Of a DNA stretch of 64,000 nucleotides, positions 43,629 through 53,005 are shown one piece after another. Source of the stretch: Phenylobacterium deserti. GTDB taxonomy: Bacteria > Pseudomonadota > Alphaproteobacteria > Caulobacterales > Caulobacteraceae. Position numbers and translations under genes: made by a program. The notes under the pieces are model-generated. The model was not told where the DNA came from and did not search any database. It saw only the letters and a program-made list of their open reading frames with translations. Every line of letters starts with the position of its first letter. Position 1 is the first letter of the stretch. The DNA lies in assembly GCA_945883235.1 (NCBI GenBank), contig CAMCXF010000001.1:62001-126000 (forward strand), given 5' to 3'.

Positions 43629-44225
43629 TCAGGCCGCAAGGCGCAGGTTCGCGACCCGCGCCCGCAGCGCCGGCAACACCTCAGCCTCGAACCACGGATT
43701 GCGCTGCATCCAGCCGCTACGTCGCCATGAGGGATGGGGCAGGGGGAACATGTTGGGCCCAAAGGCGTCAAACGCGCGGACCGTTTCGGTAAGCGAGGGC
43801 CGCCGATCCCGGCCCAGATACCGCGCCTGAGCGTAGCTGCCGACCAGCAGGATCAGGCGGTCGTTGGGCAAGATAGCCTGGACCCGGTCGTGCCACAGCG
43901 GCGCACATTCGCGGCGCGGCGGAAGGTCGCCGCCGGCGCGGGAGCCAGGGAAACAGAACCCCATGGGGACCAGGGCTACTTTGGCCGGATCGTAGAACTC
44001 CGGCTTCGACAGACTGGTCCACTGACGCATCCGATCACCGCTGGCGTCGTCCCAGGGGATGCCGCTGGCGTGGACCCGCACGCCTGGCACCTGGCCCACG
44101 ATCACCAGCCGCGCGGTGGGGCTGAACTGGACGATCGGACGCGGGCCGGCGGTGAGGTGTTGGGCGCAAACCCTGCAGGCGCGGATGGAGGCCAGGAGAT
44201 CGTCCACGCCCGCTTGGCCGACCAT
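43629..44225 (-). CDS. Uracil-DNA glycosylase superfamily protein
   Basis: A 198-residue protein with an N-terminal CRVC, motif 1-like GQVPGVRVHASGIPWDDASG, and motif 3-like PHPSWR. Two further cysteines 16 positions apart (GFCFPG and RREC) give the four-Cys arrangement of iron-sulfur UDG families 4 and 5. Changes in motif 1 (GQxPG) relative to GExPG make specificity uncertain. It starts 10 bases after the stop of the enoyl-CoA hydratase gene, so it is probably co-transcribed. Role: base-excision repair or a related task. Confidence 0.85.
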   Translation of the reverse strand: MVGQAGVDDLLASIRACRVCAQHLTAGPRPIVQFSPTARLVIVGQVPGVRVHASGIPWDDASGDRMRQWTSLSKPEFYDPAKVALVPMGFCFPGSRAGGDLPPRRECAPLWHDRVQAILPNDRLILLVGSYAQARYLGRDRRPSLTETVRAFDAFGPNMFPLPHPSWRRSGWMQRNPWFEAEVLPALRARVANLRLAA

Positions 44226-44235
44226 GTTCGGTACT

Positions 44236-45081
44236 CTATTTCCCCTTGTAGTTCGCCGGGCGTTTTTCCATGAACGCCTTCATGCCTTCCAGCGCGTCCT
44301 CGGTCCGCAGCAGCGGCAGCAGTTGCAGGAAGACGTGGTGGACGTGCTCGTCGAAGCCTTCGGATAGGCCCATGCGCATCAGGCGTTTGGAGGCCTGCAC
44401 CGCCAAAGGCGCATTTCCGGCGATTTCCAGTGCCAGGTCCCGGGCGGCTTTGGCGACGTCCGCCTCGGGTACGGCCCGCGAGGCCAGGCCAATGTCGACG
44501 CATTCCTTCGCCGTCAGAGTGCGGCCGGTGAAGATGATCTCGGCGGCTTTCGACCAGCCCAGCAGCCGCGGCAGGATCCAGGTACCTCCACTCTCGGGCA
44601 CGATGCCGCGCTTGGTAAAGGCGGCCGCCATCTTGGCGGTGTCCGACATGATCCGGATGTCGCAGCCCAGCGCCGTATCCATGCCGTAGCCTGCGGCCGA
44701 GCCATTGAGGGCGCAGATTGTGGGCGTGCCCAGGTTGAACAGTACCGTCGGCGGGGTCGAGCGCAGGTCAATGTCGGTGGAGGTCGAGGCGCCCTGCAGG
44801 CCGGTGGAGCCGCTGGTCGCGCCACGCAGGTCAAGGCCAGCGCAAAACGCCCTGCCCTTGGCGGTCAGGATGATGCAACGGACATCCTTGTCACGGTCGG
44901 CCTTCAGCAGCAGTTCGCCCAACAGGACCAGCATCGGCCCGGAGATGGTGTTGAGCCGCTCGGGCCGGTTCAAGGTCAGGGTCGCGATATGTTCGGAGAC
45001 CTCATAGAGGACCTCGTCGCCGTTATCAGCGACGGCGGCGATCATCGGCGCGGCGGCACCGCTGTCAGCTGGGGCAGTCAT
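44236..45081 (-). CDS. Enoyl-CoA hydratase/isomerase family protein
   Basis: A 281-residue crotonase. The oxyanion hole segments are AFCAGLDLRG and NGSAAGYGMDTALGCDIRIMS; the catalytic Glu in IVPESGGTWILPRLLG is where hydratases have their acid/base. AGGAAACCCC precedes the ATG. The C-terminus ends ...KRPANYKGK, a common ending in this family. It is followed closely by the UDG-family gene. A second crotonase-type gene at 8.7 kb is clearly different in the catalytic loop. Exact reaction unknown. Confidence 0.92.
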   Translation of the reverse strand: MTAPADSGAAAPMIAAVADNGDEVLYEVSEHIATLTLNRPERLNTISGPMLVLLGELLLKADRDKDVRCIILTAKGRAFCAGLDLRGATSGSTGLQGASTSTDIDLRSTPPTVLFNLGTPTICALNGSAAGYGMDTALGCDIRIMSDTAKMAAAFTKRGIVPESGGTWILPRLLGWSKAAEIIFTGRTLTAKECVDIGLASRAVPEADVAKAARDLALEIAGNAPLAVQASKRLMRMGLSEGFDEHVHHVFLQLLPLLRTEDALEGMKAFMEKRPANYKGK

Positions 45082-45217
45082 GGGGTTTCCTCGTTCGGGG
45101 CTTGTTGGCGCTACGCTAAAGCCCTCGGGCCGCCTTTGGAAACTGGAATCGCGCGGACCGGACTCGCACCTCCGCTAGAACTGGCAGAAAGTCGCACTGC
45201 AATCGGAGGAAGCCTTG

Positions 45218-45616
45218 ATGGAATTCGTCGTCACGCAATTCAAATGGATCATGCTGATCGGGGGCGTTGTGACCCTGACCATGCTGCAGGCCGCCATCGC
45301 GCCGCGCGCAGCCTTGCGCAGTTTGCTAGGTGACGAACCGCAAGGTCCGCTGGCGCTGTTGCTGGCTCGGAACTGGGGCGTCCTGATCGCACTGACCGGA
45401 GCCATGCTCATCTGGGGTGCCTTTCACCCCGAAGTGCGCCCCCTGGTCCTGATCGTCGCAGGAACCAGCAAGCTGGCGTTTATCGGGCTGGTGCTCAGCC
45501 ACGCGCCGTTCCGCAGAAAGGCGGTCGTACCGCTGCTGATCGATGCCACCCTGGTAGCGATGTTTGCGATCTACCTGGTAGAAATTTCGGGCAATTTCCA
45601 GCTCAAGACCCTCTGA
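45218..45616 (+). CDS. Small four-helix membrane protein of unknown function
   Basis: A 132-residue protein with four hydrophobic segments (WIMLIGGVVTLTMLQAAI, NWGVLIALTGAMLIWGAF, LVLIVAGTSKLAFIGLVL, IDATLVAMFAIYLVEI). CGGAGGAAG sits before the ATG at 45218. Not recognised as any named family. A palindrome (GCTCGCGCGAGC, 45625-45636) follows its stop. It diverges from the enoyl-CoA hydratase gene. Confidence 0.72.
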   Translation: MEFVVTQFKWIMLIGGVVTLTMLQAAIAPRAALRSLLGDEPQGPLALLLARNWGVLIALTGAMLIWGAFHPEVRPLVLIVAGTSKLAFIGLVLSHAPFRRKAVVPLLIDATLVAMFAIYLVEISGNFQLKTL

Positions 45617-45782
45617 ATCTGCTAGCTCGCGCGAGCAAGCAGCGCCCCACGGCCGTGCAACCTCAAACTCTACCATAGAGAGTAATTTGTTGCCTAAATA
45701 GATGCCTTATGGTTGAAAAATTAGTTGACGGTTGGTCTGACCATGCAAGCGGGGACTTCATGGAAAAATTGGTGGGACGACT

Positions 45783-46466
45783 ATGCGGTATACGACACTC
45801 CTGACCGCCGTCGCGGCGATCGCCCTGTTCACGGGCTCCGCGACAGCCGCGCCGACGCTGCTGACGTCCGACGTCGGCTACACCGGACCCGATCTTGACC
45901 TGAGTGGCTACGACAACGGTAGCTACAACTTTACCTTCGGTCCGGTTGCCGTCGGCGAATTCACCTTCACGTCCGCCAACAACGGTGGAAATTCCGGCCT
46001 TGGATCCGTGGTTGGTCAGGGAGGCTACGGCCTTAACGCCAACGGCAATTTTGGCGGCGACGCGGTTTATATCGGCGTTGATTCACCGACCGGCTATGCC
46101 CAGCTTCTGGGTACCGTCGCCTACCGCCAGGTCGGATTCTTCTTCAACTACGCCCCTGGCGTGGGGGATCCTCCGGTGATCTCGACGCTCGACGTCGGCG
46201 GCAATGTGATCAGCTACTTCGACCTGGGCACAAATGCGCCCATCTCTACGCCGGGTGCCTTCAATGCGTTCCAGTTTCGCGGCATTGCCGATGACACCAC
46301 CGACATCTATGGCCTGCGTTTCGGTGGGTCCTATATCCTTGCCAGCGGCACGGCCACCGGCGTCATTGGTGGCATTCCTGAACCCACGACATGGGCGCTG
46401 ATGATCGGCGGCTTTGGATTGGCCAGGACATTCCTGCGTCGTCAACGCAGGCCTATTGTCGCCTGA
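45783..46466 (+). CDS. PEPxxWA-CTERM sorting domain protein
   Basis: A 227-residue exported protein. A signal peptide (RYTTLLTAVAAIALFTGSATA) is followed by a Gly/Asn/Tyr-rich beta-structured region and, at the end, IPEPTTWALMIGGFGLA and a basic RRQRR stop, the PEPxxWA-CTERM signal for exosortase-type processing. No exosortase lies in the window. The mature part has many phase-like S/N/G residues as in other extracellular-matrix-linked targets. A hairpin follows its stop. Confidence 0.88.
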   Translation: MRYTTLLTAVAAIALFTGSATAAPTLLTSDVGYTGPDLDLSGYDNGSYNFTFGPVAVGEFTFTSANNGGNSGLGSVVGQGGYGLNANGNFGGDAVYIGVDSPTGYAQLLGTVAYRQVGFFFNYAPGVGDPPVISTLDVGGNVISYFDLGTNAPISTPGAFNAFQFRGIADDTTDIYGLRFGGSYILASGTATGVIGGIPEPTTWALMIGGFGLARTFLRRQRRPIVA

Positions 46467-46483
46467 CGCGTCAAGTCTGGAAC

Positions 46484-46517
46484 CCGTCGCTGCCGTTTTT
46501 TAGTTCGGTGGCGACGG
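46484..46517 (+). terminator. Probable terminator after the PEP-CTERM gene
   Basis: CCGTCGCTGCCG (46484-46495) pairs with CGGTGGCGACGG (46506-46517) in 10 of 12 positions around a T-rich loop (TTTTTTAGTT). It begins 17 bases after the stop codon. The stem is strong, but no T run follows the right arm, so termination efficiency is uncertain. Confidence 0.5.
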
Positions 46518-46670
46518 AGCAGGCCCTACTAGACGTTAGAGTTCCTGACCACCGCCAGACAACACGGACTGATCGCACCACAATGCGACAATCCTGACAC
46601 GCCAGAGACTGTTCGTAACTGACCGGACAAAAGCCGGCCCTCTTTCGAACGCGCGACTGGGCTTGATGTC

Positions 46671-49430
46671 ATGTGGCGACATAGGCAGGTCAGCGTTCGG
46701 CGACACGAATCGCCTGTCGGAGGGTTGGCGATTTCTCGATATACGCACTGGGTGCCCGGCAGCCTCGCTCTTGGCCCGCTTCTATGGCTCGCCGTCGCGC
46801 CGATGGCTTTCGCGCAATCCAGCAAGGTCGCGCGCGACAACCCGGACACTGAAACCACGGTCTCCGAGGTCGTGGTGACCGCCGCGCAATCCGGAGCGGT
46901 CGTGGGCGATGTAGTGCCGGAGCTCCAGCTCGATCCAGCCGACATCCAGGCTTATGGCGTCAGCACCATGGCCGAACTTCTGGGCCAGCTCTCCGCCCAG
47001 ACCCGGAGCGAGCGAGGGCGCGGCGGCGCGCCGGTGATCCTGCTGAATGGACGCCGGATTTCGGGCTTTACCGAGCTCCGGGACCTGCCCACGGAGGCAA
47101 TTCTTCGGGTCGATATCCTGCCCGAAGAAGCGGCCCTGAAGTACGGCTTCTCGGCCAGTCAGCGGGTCGTGAATTTTGTGCTGCGACCCCAATTCAAAGC
47201 TACGACCGCAGAGCTGTCAGGCGGTGGCCCCACAGCCGGGGGGCGGGTGTCGGGCCAGGCGGAACTTGGCTTCTTCAACATCCAGAACGACAAGCGGTTC
47301 AACATTAATCTCAAAGTCGAGACCGCCACCGCCCTGACCGAGGACGAACGAAATCTGCAGTCTCTGACGGCGGGACGCGCCTTTGATCTGGTCGGCAATG
47401 TCACAGCCGCGGCGCCGGGTGGCCAGATCGATCCGGCGCTGAGTGCGCTGGCCGGGCGGATCATCACGGTGGCTGGTGTCCCTTTCACCGCCGCCATCCG
47501 CGCTCCGACCCTGGCCGAATTTTCCGCCACGGCGGGGACGCCCAACACCAGCGATACCGGTCGCTTTCGGACGCTTCTGCCGGCCTCCGACAAGGCAACT
47601 GCCAATGTTGTCTACAGCCGCCCGATCTTCGGCGGCATGATCGCCACCGTCAACGCAACCCTGGAGGCTACCCAGAGCTCATCCAGGCTTGGATTGCCCG
47701 GGGTCAGTCTGATCGTCCCGGCGGGCAATCCGTTTTCGCCGTTCGGCCAGGCCGTGTCGGTTGATCGCTATGTCACGGCTCTCGGCCCCCTTTCCCAGAC
47801 CCGTGACAGCTGGAACGGCCGGTTGGGCGGCGGGCTCAACCGTGACCTGGCGGGGTGGCGAATGTCACTGACCGGGGCCTACGAACATGACGACAGTCGC
47901 ACCCGCAGTGACGCCGGACTCAGCGTCGCGGCATTGCAGTCGCTGGTCACCGCGCAGTCGCCAGCGTTCAACCCCTTCGGCGCTTTCCCGGCGAACCAGA
48001 TTTCGTTCCGCGAGAACACCGCGCACTCAAAGTCGGACAACGCCGAACTGCAAGGCCTGGCCAGCGGTCAGCTGTTCAGCATCCCTGCGGGCGCTGTGCG
48101 GACCAGTTTGAAGTTGGGCGTCACCCGGATCGCGTTCAGCTCCGAATCCGAACGGCTGGGTTTGACGCAGACGACAGACCTGTCGCGCACGGCGTTCAAC
48201 GGCCAGGCCAACCTTGACGTTCCCTTGGCCAGCCGTCGCGCAGGCTTTCTTGAGGGGCTGGGGGAGCTTTCTGCCAACGCTAATCTGGCGCTTGAGGACC
48301 TGTCGGATTTCGGGACGCTGGTCACGCTCGGTTACGGCCTGAACTGGCGACCGATCACGACGTTCAGCCTGATTGCCTCGGTCACTCACGAGGATGAAGC
48401 GCCCACTGTCCAGCAACTGGGCAACCCGGTGGTCTTCACCCCGGGCGCACGCATCTTCGACTTTGCCACAGGGCGCACGGTCGACGTCCTCCGCCTGAGC
48501 GGGGGTAACGCGGGTCTGGCGGGGGAACAGCGCGATATTCTGAAGCTCGGGGTGAACTACAGCCCCTTCACCAAGCGCGACCTGGTTTTCAGCGCCAACT
48601 ATGTGGAGCTGCGCGCCGACCGGCCGATTGTCACCTTTCCGGCCGCGACCGCCGATATCGAGGCCGCCTTCCCGGGGCGGTTCCTGCGCGACGCCGCCGG
48701 CACCCTGATCCAGGTCGACTTTCGCCCGGTCAATTTCGCCAAACAGGAGCGGCGAAACCTGCGCTGGGGTTTCAATTACTCCCAGCCCGTCGGTCCACAG
48801 CCACCTGCCAGAGGGCGTCCGGGTGGGGGCGGTCCTGGCGGCGGGATGCCGAGCGGGCCGCCGTCATTCGCAGCTGGCGGACCGCCGCCTGGCGGATTCG
48901 GCGGGGGTCGTGGTGGACCCGGCGGCGGAGGTGGCAACGGCGGTCGCCTGCAGGCCAGCCTCTATCACACGGTGGTGTTTGACGACCTCTTTCTGGTCCG
49001 GCGCGGCGGGCCGGTGCTGGACCAACTGAACGGTGCGGCGGCTGACGGAACCGGGGGCGGCCAGTCGCGGCACCAGATCGAGGCGGAACTAGGCATCTCT
49101 GCCAAGGGCCTCGGTGCGCGCATGAGCGCCGACTGGAAGAGTGGCACCACGGTGCTGGGCGGACCCGGCTCGGCAACCGGCGACCTGCGGTTCTCGGATA
49201 TCGGCAAGGTCAATCTGCGGGTCTTCGCCGATTTGGATCAACAGAAGTCGGTGCTGGCCACGGCCCCCTGGCTCAAAGGCTCGCGGGTTTCGCTGTCACT
49301 GACCAATGTGTTTGACGCACGGGTTCAGGTGAGGGACGCTACCGGGGCCACGCCGGTCGGCTACCAGCCTGCCAATCTTGATCCGGTGGGTCGCACGGTC
49401 CGCTTCAGCTTTCGCAAGCTTTTTCTGTGA
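46671..49430 (+). CDS. TonB-dependent receptor-like outer-membrane protein with Gly/Pro-rich insert
   Basis: A 919-residue receptor. A long N-terminal stretch precedes the signal peptide core (LALGPLLWLAVAPMAFAQ); then comes a TonB-box-like region TTVSEVVVTAA and a plug domain (SQRVVNFVLRP), followed by barrel strands. Residues about 710-765 form a very Gly/Pro/Arg-rich stretch (PGGGGPGGGMPSGPP and GGFGGGRGGPGGGGG), unusual for a beta-barrel. The C-terminus ends in FSFRKLFL with the usual terminal aromatic. The start is uncertain because the first 30 residues precede the signal peptide. It likely imports a siderophore, sugar or other ligand. Confidence 0.8.
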   Translation: MWRHRQVSVRRHESPVGGLAISRYTHWVPGSLALGPLLWLAVAPMAFAQSSKVARDNPDTETTVSEVVVTAAQSGAVVGDVVPELQLDPADIQAYGVSTMAELLGQLSAQTRSERGRGGAPVILLNGRRISGFTELRDLPTEAILRVDILPEEAALKYGFSASQRVVNFVLRPQFKATTAELSGGGPTAGGRVSGQAELGFFNIQNDKRFNINLKVETATALTEDERNLQSLTAGRAFDLVGNVTAAAPGGQIDPALSALAGRIITVAGVPFTAAIRAPTLAEFSATAGTPNTSDTGRFRTLLPASDKATANVVYSRPIFGGMIATVNATLEATQSSSRLGLPGVSLIVPAGNPFSPFGQAVSVDRYVTALGPLSQTRDSWNGRLGGGLNRDLAGWRMSLTGAYEHDDSRTRSDAGLSVAALQSLVTAQSPAFNPFGAFPANQISFRENTAHSKSDNAELQGLASGQLFSIPAGAVRTSLKLGVTRIAFSSESERLGLTQTTDLSRTAFNGQANLDVPLASRRAGFLEGLGELSANANLALEDLSDFGTLVTLGYGLNWRPITTFSLIASVTHEDEAPTVQQLGNPVVFTPGARIFDFATGRTVDVLRLSGGNAGLAGEQRDILKLGVNYSPFTKRDLVFSANYVELRADRPIVTFPAATADIEAAFPGRFLRDAAGTLIQVDFRPVNFAKQERRNLRWGFNYSQPVGPQPPARGRPGGGGPGGGMPSGPPSFAAGGPPPGGFGGGRGGPGGGGGNGGRLQASLYHTVVFDDLFLVRRGGPVLDQLNGAAADGTGGGQSRHQIEAELGISAKGLGARMSADWKSGTTVLGGPGSATGDLRFSDIGKVNLRVFADLDQQKSVLATAPWLKGSRVSLSLTNVFDARVQVRDATGATPVGYQPANLDPVGRTVRFSFRKLFL

Positions 49431-49445
49431 CGTACTGGCGGTGTC

Positions 49446-50804
49446 TTACTTCACCGTCACGCCGCCGCGCTCGAACGTGCCGGCAGGGCCCGGGAAGACG
49501 ACGGGGCTTTCGAAGCCATCCTGGCTGATCGCGCTGACGCCAAAGAACCAGTCGTCGATGTTAACGCCTGTCAACTTCAGCGCGCCGCCGGTTGCAATAC
49601 GGCTGAAGGTCCAGACCGGATCGGTGGTTCGACGCCACCAGACGCGATAGGCAGCAGCGTCAGAGGCCGGAGTCCAGCTTACGGTCGTGTCCGCGCTGAC
49701 GGCACCGGCAATATCAACGCCCACAGGGGTCCGTGGCGCAAGGGCCAGCGCGGCCATGGTCACTGTATTCAGCCGCGTTACCTGCGCCAGGTAGGCAAAA
49801 TCCACGCCCTCGATCACATCGCCGTAGCGCACGCCATTCTCGATGCGCACGTCCTGATGCTGGCGATTGTAGTTCTCGACCGCCTCGGTCACGCGCACCG
49901 CCGGGAAGCCGGCCTTCAGCATCTCCACCTGGTCGCCGCCGCGCTTGAAGCGGTCGGTGCGATAGACCATCACCACGTCCAGATTGGTCAGATAGTCGTC
50001 GGCGATCCGGTCCATGAACCGGGCCAGATTGCGCGAGGGGCTATCGACCTCGCCGCCGTTGTAGCGGCGGGTATTGGCCTGATCCGGCGTCTCGGTGCTG
50101 CGGGTGCCCTCCGAGAAAACTCGAACGTGGGTGTTGTCGCGCGCGCCGCCGATGCCCTCGGTGTTGCCGATGATGTCGTTGTTGAGATTGGCTTCGACAA
50201 ACCAGCCCTTAGCGAGTGCGTAGTCGGCCAGAACCTTGCCGCCCAGCAGGCCCTGCTCCTCGCCGGCCAGCGCCGCGAACACCAGGGTGGCCGGGAACTG
50301 ATGCTTGCACAGCGCGCGAGTCGCCTCGATCACCGCCACCGTGCCGGAGCCGTCGTCATTGGCCCCGGGGGCGTCGGAGGTGAAATTCTTCGCGTCGGTG
50401 ACGCGGCTGTCGTAGTGGCCCGAGATGACGATGACCCGGCCCGGATCGGTGGTTCCGGGCAGAATGGCCAGCACATTCACGACCTCGGTCGGACCGGCCA
50501 ACCGCTCGGCGGTCATGATCTGGGAGGGGGTCTCGATCTGAAGGCGACCATCGCACTCCTTCGATATCGAACTGAATTCCGAAGCAATCCACCGGCGTGC
50601 CGCGCCAATGCCGCGCTTTTCCGACTTTATTTCGGAGCCGGTATGCCGCGTGCCGAAGCCCACAAGTTTTTCAAGCGCCGCCTTCTGCCGCACCGACGAC
50701 ACCTCGGCAGCAATGTCTTTCAATATCGAATGATTTCCACCCGGAGACTGGGCCAGCGTCGGTGTGGCAATCAGGGCGACGAGGGCAAGCATGGATATCC
50801 GCAT
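49446..50804 (-). CDS. Exported M28 family aminopeptidase
   Basis: A 452-residue zinc peptidase. The start at 50804 has AAGGGCAAGG upstream and begins a signal peptide (RISMLALVALIATPTLAQ). Zinc sites: ISGHYDSR (His), GANDDGSG (Asp), AGEEQGLLG (Glu), then NDIIGN (Asp) and the later His region. A C-terminal fibronectin-III-like part follows (VSWTPASDAAAYRVWWRRT). The longer open frame to 51092 runs through the riboswitch antisense and was rejected. It should cleave N-terminal amino acids from exported peptides. Convergent with the TonB receptor. Confidence 0.9.
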   Translation of the reverse strand: MRISMLALVALIATPTLAQSPGGNHSILKDIAAEVSSVRQKAALEKLVGFGTRHTGSEIKSEKRGIGAARRWIASEFSSISKECDGRLQIETPSQIMTAERLAGPTEVVNVLAILPGTTDPGRVIVISGHYDSRVTDAKNFTSDAPGANDDGSGTVAVIEATRALCKHQFPATLVFAALAGEEQGLLGGKVLADYALAKGWFVEANLNNDIIGNTEGIGGARDNTHVRVFSEGTRSTETPDQANTRRYNGGEVDSPSRNLARFMDRIADDYLTNLDVVMVYRTDRFKRGGDQVEMLKAGFPAVRVTEAVENYNRQHQDVRIENGVRYGDVIEGVDFAYLAQVTRLNTVTMAALALAPRTPVGVDIAGAVSADTTVSWTPASDAAAYRVWWRRTTDPVWTFSRIATGGALKLTGVNIDDWFFGVSAISQDGFESPVVFPGPAGTFERGGVTVK

Positions 50805-50844
50805 GGCGCGGACCTTGCCCTTAGTGCCCAATCGTCGCAATAGG

Positions 50845-51045
50845 GGTCCGTGAAGACGGTCCTCCGGAGACGGAGGCCAAGAGGGAACCGGGGTGAAAAT
50901 CCCCGGCTGTGCCCGCAACTGTAAGCGGTTAGGGCTGCGTCCATTCCCCGGCAACGGGGCGTCACTGGGATCCTGATCATGGGGCCCGGGAAGGCGAGGA
51001 CACTGTCCGTTGACCCGCAAGCCAGGAGACCTGCCGTCTTCTTCC
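50845..51045 (+). ncRNA. Cobalamin (B12) riboswitch
   Basis: A roughly 200-base leader with the conserved adenosylcobalamin riboswitch segments in order: AGAGGGAACCGGGGTGAAAA then CCCGCAACTGTAAGC (50880-50926), CACTGG (near 50963), GGGAAGGCGAGG (near 50988), and the B12 box GCAAGCCAGGAGACCTGCC at 51017-51035. It lies 91 bases before the btuB start, on its strand, so B12 binding should shut off the downstream receptor. Its boundaries are estimated. Its 5' end is 41 bases from the start of the divergent M28 gene. Confidence 0.95.
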
Positions 51046-51136
51046 GTCGCTCGTCCGCGGCCCGGGATCAGGCCAAGGACCGGCAGAGCCATGAGCGCTC
51101 TGACGCCGCGACTCCAAGGCTGGAGTCCCTACGACT

Positions 51137-52921
51137 ATGAAAACCCTGTTTCTGACCACCGCGGCATTTGCCGCGCTCTCGACGTGTGCCGTCGCCGAAA
51201 CCACCGTCGACGAATTGATTATCACTGCCACTCGCCTGCCCACAAAGCCCGACTTCGTGACCGGCGCACGGGTGATCGACCGCGCCGAGATCGAGGCCCG
51301 AAACGTAACCTTTGCTGCCGACCTGCTATCGACGGTCCCCGGCGTCGGCGTCGCGCGCACCGGCGCGTTCGGGGGCGTGACGGCGATCCGAATTCGAGGT
51401 GCCAGTCCGGACAAGACCCTGGTGCTGATAGACGGCGTGCCGGTCGATGATCCGTCTGACCCGAACGGTGCCTTCGATGCATCATCGCTGCAGATCGGCG
51501 ATCTGGAGCGGGTCGAAATACTGGCCGGTCCGCAGAGTTCGCTTTGGGGGTCCGAGGCCATCGGTGGCGTGGTCGCCTTCACCACCCGCGAGCTGGACGG
51601 GGTGCGCGCCGACCTGGAGGCCGGCTCGTTCTCCACCGTGCGCGGGTTCGCCGGCGTCGGGACCGCGAACGACGGCTATGCCCTGAACGCCAGTCTGGCC
51701 GGGTTCCGCACCGACGGCATCTCCAAGGCCGACACGGGGACCGAGGACGATGGCTTCCGGACCTTCACGGCCAATCTCGGTGGCCGGGCCACACTGTCCG
51801 ATGCCGCCCGAATCGACGCCCGCATCCGCTACACCCAGAGTACAGCCGAAATCGACGGCTTCGCCCCGCCGACCTTCCTGTTGGGGGACACCCTGAACCT
51901 GGCGCGGAGCCGCGCCTGGCAGGGCTCGACCCGCGCCACCGTCGAGGCGCTGGGCCTGATCCATCAGTTCAGTGTCAGCGCCTACGATCTGCATCGTCAG
52001 AACGTCTCGGCCTTCCCGTCGACGTTCGATGCCGAACGTCAGGTCCTGCGCTGGACAGCGGCCAGCGGCGACGACTTCATCTTCGGCGCGGAGCATCAGG
52101 AGAGCGCAGCGCAGCTCTCGTCGGGCAAAAGCCGCGACCTCTCCAACTCGGCGGCCTTCGCGGTCGGGCGTCTGGAACTGGACCGTCTGACGTTCACCGT
52201 CAGTGCCCGTTATGACGGCCCCGAGGCCTACCAGGCCAAGGCAACAGGTCGCCTCGCGGCCGCCGTAAGTCTGGGGTCAGGCTTCACCGCCGTGGCTTCC
52301 GCCGGCACCGGTTTCAAGACCCCGACGATCAGCCAGGTTGTCTGCGACTTCTGCTTTGCGCCGGCCGTGCCATTGCGACCGGAGCGCGCCGAGGGTTACG
52401 ATCTGCGCCTGGGCTGGGGGAATGAGAACATCTCCGCCGCTGTCACCGCCTATCGCCTGCTGGTGCGCGAGCAGATCGCCTACGTGGCCTCGCGCTACAT
52501 CAATATCGCTAAAACCAGTTCGTCGGGCGTGGAGGCCGAACTGGACGCCCGGGTCAGCCAGACCCTGCGCGTCAGGCTGGGCTATGCGTGGCTGGACGCA
52601 ATTGACCGTTCGACCAACCGCAGCCTGCTCCGGGTCCCCGACCATTCAGCATCAGCGGCGCTGTTCTGGGCGGATGGCCCATGGTCCGGCGCGGTGACAG
52701 TGCGCGGGGAATCCAGCCAGTCAGACACCGCCCGCAACGGCTTCAGCCGGACGGTGCGCAAGGGGTTCGTGACGGCGGATGTTTCTGGAGCCTACGTCCT
52801 GAATGAACAAATCACGCTGACCGGCCGCGTCGAGAACCTGACCGACAAGCGCTATTCCGAGGTGTTTGGGTACGGCGAGCCCGGCATGGCCGGCTATATC
52901 GGGGTCAAGTTCAGACATTAG
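51137..52921 (+). CDS. btuB: Vitamin B12 TonB-dependent outer-membrane receptor BtuB
   Basis: A 594-residue TonB-dependent receptor. Signal peptide KTLFLTTAAFAALSTCAVA; TonB box DELIITATRLP; plug domain with DLLSTVPGVGVARTGAFGG, VLIDGVPVDDPSDPN and ERVEILAGPQSSLWGSEAIG; 22-strand barrel with the final strand ending in YIGVKFRH. Size and plug are like BtuB (594-614 residues). The preceding cobalamin riboswitch identifies the cargo as cobalamin or a cobinamide. GACT precedes the ATG, with no strong ribosome binding site, as expected for a riboswitch-sequestered start. No btuCDF in the window. Confidence 0.92.
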   Translation: MKTLFLTTAAFAALSTCAVAETTVDELIITATRLPTKPDFVTGARVIDRAEIEARNVTFAADLLSTVPGVGVARTGAFGGVTAIRIRGASPDKTLVLIDGVPVDDPSDPNGAFDASSLQIGDLERVEILAGPQSSLWGSEAIGGVVAFTTRELDGVRADLEAGSFSTVRGFAGVGTANDGYALNASLAGFRTDGISKADTGTEDDGFRTFTANLGGRATLSDAARIDARIRYTQSTAEIDGFAPPTFLLGDTLNLARSRAWQGSTRATVEALGLIHQFSVSAYDLHRQNVSAFPSTFDAERQVLRWTAASGDDFIFGAEHQESAAQLSSGKSRDLSNSAAFAVGRLELDRLTFTVSARYDGPEAYQAKATGRLAAAVSLGSGFTAVASAGTGFKTPTISQVVCDFCFAPAVPLRPERAEGYDLRLGWGNENISAAVTAYRLLVREQIAYVASRYINIAKTSSSGVEAELDARVSQTLRVRLGYAWLDAIDRSTNRSLLRVPDHSASAALFWADGPWSGAVTVRGESSQSDTARNGFSRTVRKGFVTADVSGAYVLNEQITLTGRVENLTDKRYSEVFGYGEPGMAGYIGVKFRH

Positions 52922-53005
52922 CGCCGCTGAACCGCCGCATGGTGAATGAAGTCGACTTACCTGGCTCCCCCAGCGGATACTACTTGGTGATTCGGAACAG
53001 GAACC

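Noticed and set aside
50805..51092. N-terminal extension of the M28 peptidase to 51092
   Set aside because: The extension is antisense to the cobalamin riboswitch and would bury the signal peptide; the start at 50804 has a good ribosome binding site.
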